Source: Lachnospiraceae bacterium (GTDB lineage Bacteria > Bacillota > Clostridia > Lachnospirales > Lachnospiraceae). Taken from it: a DNA stretch of 64,000 nucleotides. This document shows, piece after piece, positions 41,951 to 51,064 of the stretch (within the stretch, counting starts at the first letter, position 1; the number at the start of each line of letters is the position of its first letter). The position numbers and the translations under genes were made by a program. Location: contig JAILPS010000012.1 of the NCBI GenBank assembly GCA_024699325.1, positions 1 through 64,000 on the forward strand. The letters are read 5' to 3'. The notes beneath the pieces were generated by a model. It was given only the letters and a program-made list of their open reading frames with translations. It ran no database searches and was not told the DNA's origin.

Positions 41951-44791
41951 CTATTCCACTTCGTTTTTAATCTTCTCAAGAAGTTCTTTAGCCTGCTCGT
42001 ATTCAAAATCGTCGGCCGCCGCCTTCACCTTCTCAAACATCTCTGTCAGATTCCTTCCATCGTAGGAATACTCTGAAGCAGCATTTACAACACTTTCAAT
42101 CTCGTCGACATCATAGTTTGCGCAGGCCTCGATGGCTTTGTCAACCATCTCCATAAGGCCTTCCTTAAGTATCTCGGGCTTAAGTTCTGCACTGCCCTCA
42201 GCCTTAACTTCAGGCTCCTCCCAAACCTCCTGCTCGATGAGATATGCCTTGCCGGCATCTGCCACATCGCCGTAGAGTTTAAGAAGGTCAGCATTTTCCT
42301 TAATGATGGTGTCATAGTCGTTGCCCTTGCCCGCCAACTCTAACTTCTTGGCAAATTCAGAGAGTTCCCTCGCGCCAATGCTCAGAGATGAGCTCTTTAA
42401 GGCGTGAACCTCTATGACATAATCCTTCCAGTCCTTCGCCTCGAACAGATCGCCTATATGCTTAATCTTGTCAGGCGCCTTCTTGACATACATCTGGAGA
42501 ATGTCCTGATAAGCATTCATATCGCCGCCCGTGTATGTGAGTCCGGTCTCCACATTAAACAGGTTGTTGACGGCAAACATGGAGCTGTTTATGTCGCTCT
42601 TTCGCTTGCCGTTGTTTCTCACCAGCTCCACAGGCTTACATAGCTTCTCCTTCGGAAGCCATGCTCTAAGGATTCTGTCCATGCTTCCAATCTCAATCGG
42701 CTTAGCCAGGAAGTCGTTGAAGCCGTTTTGTAAAAACATCTCCCTTGCGCCGTTTAGAGCGTTAGCCGTGAGGGCGATAATCGGAAGATTCCTGTAGTAC
42801 TCTCCCTCCATGCCCCTGATAAACTGCGTGGCCTCCACACCGTCCATCTCAGGCATCATGTGATCCATGAGCACCAGGTCGAAATCCTTCGAGCGCAGCA
42901 TGTTTATGGCTGACTTTGCATTGTTGACGGTGATGACCTGCATGTTGTAAGGCCTCATAAGACCAACTGCAACCTTGAGATTGATTTCGTTATCGTCAAC
43001 CAGGAGCACTCTGGCCGTAGGCGCAGAAAATGTTATGTTTGCCCCTCTTCTCTCGCTAAGGTTTAACGCCTTGTTATCGTTGTTGAAAATAGACGCCAGA
43101 CTAAGCGCATAGAACGGCTTGTAGATGCACTTCATCTGCGGCAGCAGCTCAATAGGATTAGCTAATTCCTGAATTATTACAACCTGAGCTCTGTCCACTA
43201 AGCTGTTAAAGTAATCCTTGTGCTCTAAGTATTCATCCTTGCCCAGGAAAATGTGGGTAATATTATCGATATCTCTGTCAAGCACATCCCTGATATCCTC
43301 AAAATCCATGAAGAATCTGGTGTTGATGTGCAGATCTTTTTTGATGCTTCCTATGAGTTCCTTATACATGTTGGTGATATTGTCCGTGTATCTGTTCTTA
43401 AGTCCAATATAGCCAACCGCTCTGATATTGTCTGAATCCTTGACCACGATGAATGGATCGTTATTAGAAACCTTAATCGGCAGAGTGAAGCTGAATGTAC
43501 TTCCCTTGCCGTATTCGCTTCTGACATTGATAAAACCGCCCATCTTGGTGACCAATCGCTTACATATCGCAAGACCAAGTCCCGTGCCCTCAACCGCGCG
43601 GTTCTTCTTCGTGTCAACCTGCTGGAAGGATGTGAATAACTTCTCCAGATCCTCCTTATGAATGCCAATTCCTGTATCCTCCACAGAGACATTGAGGTTG
43701 ATGCCGTAGGACTGTCTGCTCTGTGTGATTCTTAGAGTAACCGCGCCCTCGGGCGTGTATTTGATGGAGTTGGTCATGAGATTTACCATAATCTGCTTAA
43801 TTCGCATCTCATCACCGATAAGTCCCACAGGTATCTCCGGGTCCACCAAAACGATAATCTCTAACTTCTTGTTGCCCTTTCTGGTAACCGCCATATTGAT
43901 GACATCATTTAAAACCGAGCCAATGTTGAATTCGCTCTCGATAATCTCCATCATGCCGGATTCGATCTTGGAGAAGTCCAGAATATCATTGATTATAGCT
44001 AAGAGATTCCTTCCTGAACTCTGAATATTAAAACAGTAGTCTGTTATAGAAGGTGTTATGTCGGGTTCTCTAAGTATCAGCTCGCACATACCCACGATAG
44101 AGTTCATAGGAGTTCTGATCTCATGGCTCATATTTGCCAGGAAATCACTCTTCGCCTTGCTGGCGTGTTCAGCCAGATCCAGCGCATCCTCCAACATAAT
44201 CTTCTTCTTTTTGGTGTTTTTGATAATGTCGCCCGCAACAAATCCAAAGATTATTATAAAACACAGCGATATTATTCCCTCAGGGATAGCGTCAGTTTTG
44301 TACACAACATCGCACGCTCTGGCTATCACGGCCGACAACAATCCCCCAACACAGAAAATCGTCGATATAAATGTGAGATACACATCCTCAAAAATCGTTG
44401 TTATGGTGATTGCCAGCACAAATACGCCAAATGTTCCCGCAAACTGATAGTGTGAGTAAGCCACGTTCGTACATATCACAATAATCGGAAACATCAGGGC
44501 ATAGTTTTCAAGGAATTCAAACTTAGGTCTGCTGCTTGCAATCTTCTGGAAAACTATGCCCAGAATAATCGCACCTGCGTTGACCGCGGTCGTGATTCCC
44601 CAATACCTGATAAGCTTCTCCCTGATTGTCTCAGGACCATAGCCCTGACTTCTCGTGGCGTAGAGCATGTAGTTGATACCGCCCTCCACAATCACTATCA
44701 GCAAAAACATACAGATCTGAATAAACATCACGCGGCGTCTGTTCCTGATCTTCAGCTCCAGAGCACTCTCATCGTCCAAAGTATAAGACAT
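41951..44791 (-). CDS. Hybrid sensor histidine kinase with receiver and Hpt domains
   Basis: The 946-residue protein has about six N-terminal membrane segments (to about residue 205), then HisKA with the phospho-site in FLANMSHEIRTPMNSIVG, and an HATPase with NLMTNSIKYTPEGAV, GTGLGLAI and GKGSTFSF. A degenerate receiver-like region (about 450-590) follows, then a true receiver (VLLVDDNEINLK, phospho-Asp in LVLMDHMMPEMDG) and an Hpt domain with HALKSSSLSIGA. Phosphate would travel His-Asp-His to an unlinked regulator, since none lies next to the gene. The signal is unknown. It has its own promoter; degV follows closely. Confidence 0.93.
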   Translation of the reverse strand: MSYTLDDESALELKIRNRRRVMFIQICMFLLIVIVEGGINYMLYATRSQGYGPETIREKLIRYWGITTAVNAGAIILGIVFQKIASSRPKFEFLENYALMFPIIVICTNVAYSHYQFAGTFGVFVLAITITTIFEDVYLTFISTIFCVGGLLSAVIARACDVVYKTDAIPEGIISLCFIIIFGFVAGDIIKNTKKKKIMLEDALDLAEHASKAKSDFLANMSHEIRTPMNSIVGMCELILREPDITPSITDYCFNIQSSGRNLLAIINDILDFSKIESGMMEIIESEFNIGSVLNDVINMAVTRKGNKKLEIIVLVDPEIPVGLIGDEMRIKQIMVNLMTNSIKYTPEGAVTLRITQSRQSYGINLNVSVEDTGIGIHKEDLEKLFTSFQQVDTKKNRAVEGTGLGLAICKRLVTKMGGFINVRSEYGKGSTFSFTLPIKVSNNDPFIVVKDSDNIRAVGYIGLKNRYTDNITNMYKELIGSIKKDLHINTRFFMDFEDIRDVLDRDIDNITHIFLGKDEYLEHKDYFNSLVDRAQVVIIQELANPIELLPQMKCIYKPFYALSLASIFNNDNKALNLSERRGANITFSAPTARVLLVDDNEINLKVAVGLMRPYNMQVITVNNAKSAINMLRSKDFDLVLMDHMMPEMDGVEATQFIRGMEGEYYRNLPIIALTANALNGAREMFLQNGFNDFLAKPIEIGSMDRILRAWLPKEKLCKPVELVRNNGKRKSDINSSMFAVNNLFNVETGLTYTGGDMNAYQDILQMYVKKAPDKIKHIGDLFEAKDWKDYVIEVHALKSSSLSIGARELSEFAKKLELAGKGNDYDTIIKENADLLKLYGDVADAGKAYLIEQEVWEEPEVKAEGSAELKPEILKEGLMEMVDKAIEACANYDVDEIESVVNAASEYSYDGRNLTEMFEKVKAAADDFEYEQAKELLEKIKNEVE

Positions 44792-44832
44792 ATCATCCTC
44801 CCCTTTTCACGAACACATTTACCTAAATGTAT

Positions 44833-44861
44833 ATTTTACTACATATGCATGAGTTTTACAA
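44833..44861 (-). promoter_or_regulatory. Sigma-A promoter of the hybrid kinase gene
   Basis: TTGTAA and TAAAAT on the minus strand are 17 bases apart, about 40 bases before the start codon at 44791. Confidence 0.65.
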
Positions 44862-44897
44862 ACAGTATTTTATATTTTTTTAACTTTCACTAAAAAA

Positions 44898-44919
44898 GAG
44901 AGCCACTTAAGCGGCTCTC
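44898..44919 (-). terminator. Intrinsic terminator after luxS
   Basis: GAGAGCCGCTTAAGTGGCTCTC followed by TTTTTT on the minus strand, 38 bases past the luxS stop. It ends the leuS-to-luxS gene row. Confidence 0.92.
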
Positions 44920-44956
44920 CAATATTTTCAGATATTTGTCAATCGCAAATACAGTA

Positions 44957-45436
44957 TTATTCCGGATATACAAGTCTCTCAGGCCCTATGTTTTTGAGAA
45001 CCTGGGTGAGATATTTTTTAGATAAATACTTGGCCATGTTCAGGTTCTGGTCTAAGTAGTTGCCGCAGTCTCTAGCGCAGGCTCCTGGAATATCTCCCTC
45101 AAATTCGCTCATCCATGTGTACATCTCTGTCATGAGAGGCACTATATCAGCGCTGGCATAATCTCCAACAAGCACGAGATAGAAGCCTGTTCTGCAGCCC
45201 ATAGGTCCGAAGTATATCACTCTGTCCTTATATGTCTCATGATTTCTTAAAAATGTGGCGCCTAAATGCTCAATCGTGTGCATCTCCGCCGTGTTCATGA
45301 CAGGCTCATAGTTTGGTCTGGTCATTCTTATGTCAAATGTTGTCACTATAGTACCATTGACATTGTCCTTGCGGGAAACATATAGTCCCGGAAGAAGGGT
45401 CAGATGATTCACTTTAAAACTTGGTATCTTTTCCAT
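44957..45436 (-). CDS. luxS: S-ribosylhomocysteine lyase LuxS
   Basis: LuxS splits S-ribosylhomocysteine to homocysteine and the AI-2 precursor DPD. The metal ligands are His53 and His57 (HTIEH) and Cys124 (ARDCGNY); catalytic Cys81 is in GCRTGFY. I use ATG 45436 with GAGGTG upstream; a longer GTG start would overlap ispG. The length of 159 residues is normal. It is the last gene after ispG with an 8-base gap, an unusual neighbour for a methyl-cycle gene. Confidence 0.97.
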   Translation of the reverse strand: MEKIPSFKVNHLTLLPGLYVSRKDNVNGTIVTTFDIRMTRPNYEPVMNTAEMHTIEHLGATFLRNHETYKDRVIYFGPMGCRTGFYLVLVGDYASADIVPLMTEMYTWMSEFEGDIPGACARDCGNYLDQNLNMAKYLSKKYLTQVLKNIGPERLVYPE

Positions 45437-45444
45437 AACGCACC

Positions 45445-46515
45445 TCACTGTTTATTCTTAGCGGCTACTAAGGAATCTAACTCCTCCTTGAGCGTGTTTA
45501 ACAGTTCACTCTCAGGAACCTTTTTGATAATCTCGCCCTTTCTTATGAGAATTCCCTCTCCTATGCCGCCTGCAACGCCAAGATCTGCCTCTCTCGCCTC
45601 ACCGGGGCCGTTGACAACGCAGCCCATAACCGCCAGCTTAATGTCCAAATCGTATTTGCCGGCAACATTTTCCACATCATTTGCCAGCTTGATAAGGTCT
45701 ATCTGTGTTCTTCCGCATGTGGGACATGAGACAATCTCTATGCCGCCCTTTCTAAGTCCCAGAGTTCTAAGGATTATTCTGGCGCTCTTAATCTCCTCCA
45801 CAGGATCACCTGTGAGAGAGACTCTTATGGTGTCGCCAATTCCCTGGCTTAAGATCATGCCCAGGCCGATGCCTGACTTAATATTGCCGCTGGTAACTGT
45901 TCCGGACTCTGTGATGCCAACGTGAAGCGGATATTTGCACACAGGAGCTAAGAGCTCATGTGCCTTCACACACATCAAAACATCGGAGGATTTGATGGAA
46001 ACCACCATATTGTCATAGTCCATGCTCTCGATGAGCGCCACCTTGTCAAGCGCTGAATCAACTAATCCCTGGGCAGTGACACCGCCGTACTTCTCTATGA
46101 GATGCTTCTCGAGAGAACCGCTGTTAACTCCTACTCTTATTGGCACTCCGGCTTCCTTGGCCTTACTTACAACCGCGAACACCTTATCCTGGGAGCCGAT
46201 ATTGCCAGGGTTAATTCTGATCTTGTCAGCGCCGTATTCTATGGCCTCTATGGCCATTCTGTAGTTAAAATGTATGTCCGCAACCACTGGAATGTGCACG
46301 CGCTTCTTAATCTGTCCAAGCGCAACAGCAGCCTCGTGTGTTGGAACTGTACATCTGATTATCTCACAGCCCGCATCCTCAAGTCTTAAAATCTGGTCAA
46401 CTGTGGCCTCGACATCCTCAGTCTTGGTGTTAGTCATGGACTGGATAAGGATTGGGTTGCCCCCTCCTATCACTCTGTCACCTATGTGAATTACCTTCGT
46501 ATTATCTCTAAACAT
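45445..46515 (-). CDS. ispG: 4-hydroxy-3-methylbut-2-enyl-diphosphate synthase IspG
   Basis: IspG converts MEcPP to HMBPP in the MEP isoprenoid pathway with a 4Fe-4S cluster. The first part forms a TIM barrel with MTNTKTEDVEATVDQI. The cluster ligands are the two Cys in SCPTCGRTQIDL and the Cys in GCVVNGPGEA; a Glu close by is the usual fourth ligand. Length 356 is the short bacterial form. It lies 8 bases after rseP in the same direction, with dxr one gene further upstream. Confidence 0.98.
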   Translation of the reverse strand: MFRDNTKVIHIGDRVIGGGNPILIQSMTNTKTEDVEATVDQILRLEDAGCEIIRCTVPTHEAAVALGQIKKRVHIPVVADIHFNYRMAIEAIEYGADKIRINPGNIGSQDKVFAVVSKAKEAGVPIRVGVNSGSLEKHLIEKYGGVTAQGLVDSALDKVALIESMDYDNMVVSIKSSDVLMCVKAHELLAPVCKYPLHVGITESGTVTSGNIKSGIGLGMILSQGIGDTIRVSLTGDPVEEIKSARIILRTLGLRKGGIEIVSCPTCGRTQIDLIKLANDVENVAGKYDLDIKLAVMGCVVNGPGEAREADLGVAGGIGEGILIRKGEIIKKVPESELLNTLKEELDSLVAAKNKQ

Positions 46516-46523
46516 AATCTGCC

Positions 46524-47654
46524 CTACATTAATATTTTTCTAAAATCATTAAACAAAACAAATATCATCAGAAGGAGAAGGAATATGATTCCGGCCAGAT
46601 GAACGTAGCCCTCCTTCTTTTTGTCGATTGGTTTGCCTCTGACCGCCTCAATGAACAAAAACATGAGTCTTCCACCGTCAAGCGCGGGGATTGGAAGCAG
46701 ATTCATGACGCCGATATCAGCTGAGAGAAGCACGCTTAAGTTGATAAGGTTCAGGAATATGTACAGCAAACCGTCCTGCTTACTCTGTTCAACTGTGTCG
46801 TTGACAACCTCTGCGATACCTACGGGGCCGCTTAAGTCATTAACCGTAACCTGTCCTGTAAACATCATGCCCAGGCTCTTGACTGTGAGCTTAATCCAGT
46901 ACCACACCTCGTTGAGACTGTATGCCACAGTTTCTAAGGTTCCAACCTTCGTCCTTGCGTAGTTCCACGAGAAGCCAATCATGTATTTTGTGACTGTTTC
47001 AGTCTCCTTCGTCTCCTCATTTTCCACCTCATAGGTGTGAAGAACAGGCGTTATCTCAAATGTCTTCTTCTCGCCGTCCCTCTTAACCACCAGGGTGACT
47101 GGCTGAGTCATATCTATCTCGCCAAATATAAGGGAAATATCTCTCGCGGTCTTAACAGAGTGACCGTTGACTGCGACTATCAGGTCGTCTGTCTGAAGCC
47201 CCGCAGCCTCTGCAGGAAGCCCCTCGATTATTCCTCTGACATATGGTTTGTCAATTCCAGCTATGCCAAGAACAACGATGGACAATATAAATGCCAGTAT
47301 GAAGTTGAAGAATGGTCCCGCAAATATTGTGGCAATCCTAGCCCACACGGACTTCTCAGAAAAAGCTGCCCCTGTGGTCTCCTCGTCATTGCCCTCTAAT
47401 CCTGCGGCCTCCTCCTCTTCGGTGTACATGCCGTTGTCGTCGCCCTTCATAACACAGGCGCCGCCAAACAGAATAAGCCTTATTGTGTATCTAGTGCCCT
47501 TGTGCTTCTTCTCGAAAATCACAGGACCCAGACCTACCATGAACTCTGTAACCCCTATGCCGTTGGCCTTGGCCACTATAAAATGTCCAAACTCATGAAA
47601 TGTGACTATGAGGCCAAGAATCAAAATACATAAAATAACACTATACCACTGCAC
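46524..47654 (-). CDS. rseP: Site-2 protease RseP
   Basis: RseP cleaves membrane-embedded anti-sigma factors and remnant signal peptides. The zinc site is His20-Glu21-Phe-Gly-His24 in the first membrane segment; the second ligand motif is ALDGGRLMF near residue 330. One PDZ domain lies at about residues 140-205 (GLPAEAAGLQTDDLIVAVNG). An acidic stretch (EEEEAAGLEGNDEE) precedes the second membrane segment. At 376 residues the length is normal. It sits between dxr and ispG, an order common in Clostridia. Confidence 0.96.
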   Translation of the reverse strand: MQWYSVILCILILGLIVTFHEFGHFIVAKANGIGVTEFMVGLGPVIFEKKHKGTRYTIRLILFGGACVMKGDDNGMYTEEEEAAGLEGNDEETTGAAFSEKSVWARIATIFAGPFFNFILAFILSIVVLGIAGIDKPYVRGIIEGLPAEAAGLQTDDLIVAVNGHSVKTARDISLIFGEIDMTQPVTLVVKRDGEKKTFEITPVLHTYEVENEETKETETVTKYMIGFSWNYARTKVGTLETVAYSLNEVWYWIKLTVKSLGMMFTGQVTVNDLSGPVGIAEVVNDTVEQSKQDGLLYIFLNLINLSVLLSADIGVMNLLPIPALDGGRLMFLFIEAVRGKPIDKKKEGYVHLAGIIFLLLLMIFVLFNDFRKILM

Positions 47655-47669
47655 TGCAAATCCCCTTTA

Positions 47670-48818
47670 TTAAAAATCTGCCTTGAGCACTTCCATAACC
47701 TTCCTCTGTGTCTCCAGAATCTGCTCCACATCGGGGTCAGGGATGTACTCTATCTTCTCACAGGCATCCTCTATCATGTCAAATATATCAAGATATCCTA
47801 TTCTTCTGTTCAGGAACGCGGCCACTGCCACCTCGTTGGCTGCATTGAAAACGGTGGGCATGTTGCCGCCCGCATTGCCAACCTGGTATGCAAGCTTCAG
47901 TCCTGCAAATGTCTCCATGTCAGGCACCTCAAATGTTATCTGGCTGAGGGTCGTAAAATCAAGCCTCTTGCCGCCTGCAATAGGGAGTCTGTCAGGATAG
48001 AACAGGGCATACTGTATGGGGAGCTTCATGTCCGGAGTTCCAAGCTGAGCCATAACCGCTCCGTCGTCAAACTCCACCATGGAGTGAATGATGGACTGTG
48101 GCTGAACCACAACCTGCACATCCTTATACTCCACGCCAAACAGCCACTTGGCCTCCATGACCTCCAGGCCCTTATTTACCATGGTTGAGGAATCGATTGT
48201 TATCTTGGCTCCCATAGCCCAGTTAGGATGTTTAAGGGCATCCTCAGGCTTAATATTAACCAGCTCTTCCCTCTTCCTGCCCCTGAACGGTCCACCAGAG
48301 GCAGTAAGTAATATCTTACTTATCTGGCTTCTCTTCTCGCCGTTTAAACACTGGAAAATCGCTGAATGCTCGCTGTCCACAGGGAGAATGTTGACTCCCA
48401 TCTCCTTCGCAAGCGGAATGATTATATGCCCTGCGCATACCAGGGTCTCCTTATTTGCCAGAGCGATGTCCTTATGTGCCTTAATGGCGGCGACCGTAGG
48501 CCTTATGCCTATCATTCCCACAATCGCTGTAACCACAACGCTAATCTCATCAAGCGTTGATACCGTGATCAGCCCTTCCATGCCTGAGAGCACAGTGACA
48601 TCTATATCTCTCACTCTGTCTCTGAGAGCACAGGCGTCCGCCTCATCCCACAAAACCGCATAGCTAGGCTTGAATTCTCTAATCTGTTTTTCCAGCATGT
48701 CGACACTTCTGCCCGCTGCGAGTGCCACAATCTTAAAATCCTGTGGATATGCTCTGACCACATCCAGAGTCTGGGTTCCTATGGAACCTGTTGAACCTAA
48801 AACTGTAATATTCTTCAT
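47670..48818 (-). CDS. dxr: 1-deoxy-D-xylulose-5-phosphate reductoisomerase
   Basis: Dxr makes MEP from DXP with NADPH, the first committed step of the pathway continued by IspG. The NADPH motif is GSTGSIGTQTL (residues 6-16). The substrate and metal region contains PVDSEHSAIFQCL with the metal ligands, LTASGGPFRG, and the flexible loop NWAMGAKITIDSST. The 382 residues are typical. Start is 1 base after the cdsA stop, suggesting coupling. Confidence 0.98.
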   Translation of the reverse strand: MKNITVLGSTGSIGTQTLDVVRAYPQDFKIVALAAGRSVDMLEKQIREFKPSYAVLWDEADACALRDRVRDIDVTVLSGMEGLITVSTLDEISVVVTAIVGMIGIRPTVAAIKAHKDIALANKETLVCAGHIIIPLAKEMGVNILPVDSEHSAIFQCLNGEKRSQISKILLTASGGPFRGRKREELVNIKPEDALKHPNWAMGAKITIDSSTMVNKGLEVMEAKWLFGVEYKDVQVVVQPQSIIHSMVEFDDGAVMAQLGTPDMKLPIQYALFYPDRLPIAGGKRLDFTTLSQITFEVPDMETFAGLKLAYQVGNAGGNMPTVFNAANEVAVAAFLNRRIGYLDIFDMIEDACEKIEYIPDPDVEQILETQRKVMEVLKADF

Positions 48819-48819
48819 T

Positions 48820-49653
48820 TTACGCCGCCAACAATAATAATGATATAAAATACAGAACTGGGGCTGAGTATGTCATGGAATCGAATCTGTCCATGATGCC
48901 TCCGTGTCCCGGAATTAAATTGCTGTAATCCTTGATGTCGTGATTTCTCTTGACTGCGCTGGCTGCCAGGTCTCCGATAACCGAGAGAACTCCGCCTGCA
49001 AAACACAGCAGTGCGCATGCCGCTGCCGGAGAAACCTTAAAAACATTCATATATTCAGCAAATATATTGCCATATAACAGACCTAAAAGTGTGCATCCCA
49101 CAAGACCGCCGATAAGACCTTCAACAGTCTTCTTAGGGCTTAACTCAGGCGTCATAGGATGCGTCTTCATAATCTTCTTGCAGATGATTCCCACGCAGTA
49201 GGCGCAGGTGTCATTGCCCCAGGATGACAGGAATATTAGCCACACCAGGTAGTTACCCTGTGTGAGACTTCTGAGAAGATATGTGCACGACAGCAAAACT
49301 CCCGGATATATGATGCCAAAAACAGCTTTCATGATATCGTCAGTGTTGTATTTAGGAAATCTGGCCACATATATCGTCATGATAACCAGAAAGCCTAATA
49401 TTATCGAGGCGAAGCCGTAGGTGCTCTCATCAAGCCTTCCCACCATAGCCACAACCACGTAGTATAGCGCAACCGTGGCGTAGCCCACATATGCCGGAGC
49501 CTTCTTATGAACTCCCAGCACGCGATACATTTCAAACATACCACCGATGGACAGTGCGAGGCATAATCCCCACAAAAACCATCCTCCAAGCGAAACGAAG
49601 ATCACCGCTATAATCACGAGAACTATTCCGCTAATCAATCTCTTCACAAACAT
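48820..49653 (-). CDS. cdsA: Phosphatidate cytidylyltransferase CdsA
   Basis: CdsA makes CDP-diacylglycerol from phosphatidate and CTP for phospholipid synthesis. The protein has about eight membrane segments and the family signature SAVKRNHDIKDYSNLIPGHG followed by GIMDRFDS near the C-terminus. Length 277 residues is normal. It is 9 bases downstream of uppS and almost touches dxr. Confidence 0.97.
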   Translation of the reverse strand: MFVKRLISGIVLVIIAVIFVSLGGWFLWGLCLALSIGGMFEMYRVLGVHKKAPAYVGYATVALYYVVVAMVGRLDESTYGFASIILGFLVIMTIYVARFPKYNTDDIMKAVFGIIYPGVLLSCTYLLRSLTQGNYLVWLIFLSSWGNDTCAYCVGIICKKIMKTHPMTPELSPKKTVEGLIGGLVGCTLLGLLYGNIFAEYMNVFKVSPAAACALLCFAGGVLSVIGDLAASAVKRNHDIKDYSNLIPGHGGIMDRFDSMTYSAPVLYFISLLLLAA

Positions 49654-49662
49654 CCAAAACTC

Positions 49663-50376
49663 CTATTTGACTGCGCCAAATCTTCTGTCGCGTCCATTGT
49701 AATATTCGATAGCCTTCTTAAGCTCTTCCATGCCAAAATCAGGCCACAATATGTCTGTAAAATAAAACTCTGCGTAGGCAAGCTGCCATATGAGCCAGTT
49801 GGACAGCCTCTGCTCCCCGCTGGTTCTGATCATCAGGTCTGGGTCAGGCACGCCTGCCGTGTCTAAGTTAGAGCTTATGGTATCCTCCGTGATATCTCCA
49901 GTCTCTAACTCTCCGCCCTTAACCTTCGCCGCGATTTTTCTCACGGCTCTGGTAATCTCATCCCTGCCGCCATAGTTTATGGCGAATATAAATGTCATGG
50001 TGGTGTTGTTCTTCGTGACCTCCTCGATCTCCTCGATGGCCTCCTGAATGTCAGGCGCAAACCTACTTCTCTCACCAATCATGAGAACTCGCACGTTCTT
50101 CTTCTTGGCCACTCCCATGAGTTTCTTAATGTAGACGCGGAATATCTTCATGAGGGCGTTTACCTCCTCGTCAGGTCTCTTCCAGTTCTCTGTCGAGAAG
50201 CCGTAGACCGTCAGATACTTAACACCTAAATCCGCGCAGTTATATACACACTGCTCCACGGCCTTCGCGCCCTCGGCGTGGCCCATATTTCTGGGAAGTC
50301 CGCGCTTCTTGGCCCACCTGCCGTTGCCGTCTAAGATTATCGCAATGTGGTTTGGTACTCTGTTACTCTCTTCCAT
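49663..50376 (-). CDS. uppS: Undecaprenyl diphosphate synthase UppS
   Basis: UppS adds eight isoprene units to farnesyl diphosphate to make the C55 lipid carrier of cell-wall synthesis. The catalytic IILDGNGRWAKKRG with the Mg-binding Asp, YGFSTENWKR, and RTSGEQRLSNWLIWQLAYAE near the end are all intact. I set the start at ATG 50376, 5 bases after AGGAG; a GTG 6 bases upstream overlaps that site. The product has 237 residues. A 115-base leader with alternative hairpins separates it from frr. Confidence 0.97.
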   Translation of the reverse strand: MEESNRVPNHIAIILDGNGRWAKKRGLPRNMGHAEGAKAVEQCVYNCADLGVKYLTVYGFSTENWKRPDEEVNALMKIFRVYIKKLMGVAKKKNVRVLMIGERSRFAPDIQEAIEEIEEVTKNNTTMTFIFAINYGGRDEITRAVRKIAAKVKGGELETGDITEDTISSNLDTAGVPDPDLMIRTSGEQRLSNWLIWQLAYAEFYFTDILWPDFGMEELKKAIEYYNGRDRRFGAVK

Positions 50377-50403
50377 AAACACTCCTATGATACAACATTT
50401 TCT

Positions 50404-50471
50404 CTGCCCATTGTATTAATTCTCCGTAAAATTACAGGAAATTAATACAATAGGCAGGGTGACCCCTGCCT
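50404..50471 (-). promoter_or_regulatory. Two mutually exclusive hairpins between frr and uppS
   Basis: On the minus strand AGGCAGGGG-TCA-CCCTGCCT forms a short hairpin (50471-50452). The same CTGCC can instead pair with GGCAG at 50408-50404, extending a long stem whose 12-base arms ATTGTATTAATT and AATTAATACAAT are perfect complements. Neither is followed by a clean T run. This could be an attenuator-like switch, an RNA processing site or a small repeat insertion. Confidence 0.6.
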
Positions 50472-50490
50472 ATCAATATTAAAACTTTGA

Positions 50491-51045
50491 TTAAACAGTC
50501 ATGATCTCCTTGGTCTTATTCTCAGCAACCTTATCGAGAGTCTCGATATATTTGTCTGTGAGCTTCTGAACCTTATCTGTTACTGTCTTGAGCTCATCCT
50601 CTGTGATCTCGCTATTCTTCTCCTGCTTCTTGAAGCTGTCCATAGCGTCACGGCGGATATTTCTGATGGCAACCTTGGAATCCTCAGCCTTCTTCTTCAC
50701 ATCCTTGGCCAGATCCTTACGGCGCTCCTCTGTGAGCTCAGGGAACACAAGGCGGATAACCTTGCCGTCGTTGTTAGGATTGATGCCTATATCGGACATG
50801 TTGATGGCCTTCTCGATAGCCTTAATCAGCGACTTCTCCCATGGAGCAATCTGGATGATTCTGGGCTCCGGAACGGAGATGTTTGCCACTGACTGAAGTG
50901 GTGTTGGTGAACCGTAGTACTCCACCTGGAGTCTGTCTAATATGTGCGGGTTAGCACGTCCAGCTCTGATAGTGGCATACTCCTCTTCGAGGTTGTTCAC
51001 AGTCTTCTTCATCTTCTCTTCGTAGTTTTTTAACTGCTCGTCCAT
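50491..51045 (-). CDS. frr: Ribosome recycling factor
   Basis: RRF splits the post-termination ribosome together with EF-G. The 184-residue protein has the family pattern RAGRANPHILDRLQVEYYGS, PLQSVANISVPEPR and IRLVFPELTEERRKDLAK-like RLVFPELTEERRKDL. It follows pyrH by 19 bases. Confidence 0.98.
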   Translation of the reverse strand: MDEQLKNYEEKMKKTVNNLEEEYATIRAGRANPHILDRLQVEYYGSPTPLQSVANISVPEPRIIQIAPWEKSLIKAIEKAINMSDIGINPNNDGKVIRLVFPELTEERRKDLAKDVKKKAEDSKVAIRNIRRDAMDSFKKQEKNSEITEDELKTVTDKVQKLTDKYIETLDKVAENKTKEIMTV

Positions 51046-51064
51046 GTTAAACCTCCCTTATTAT

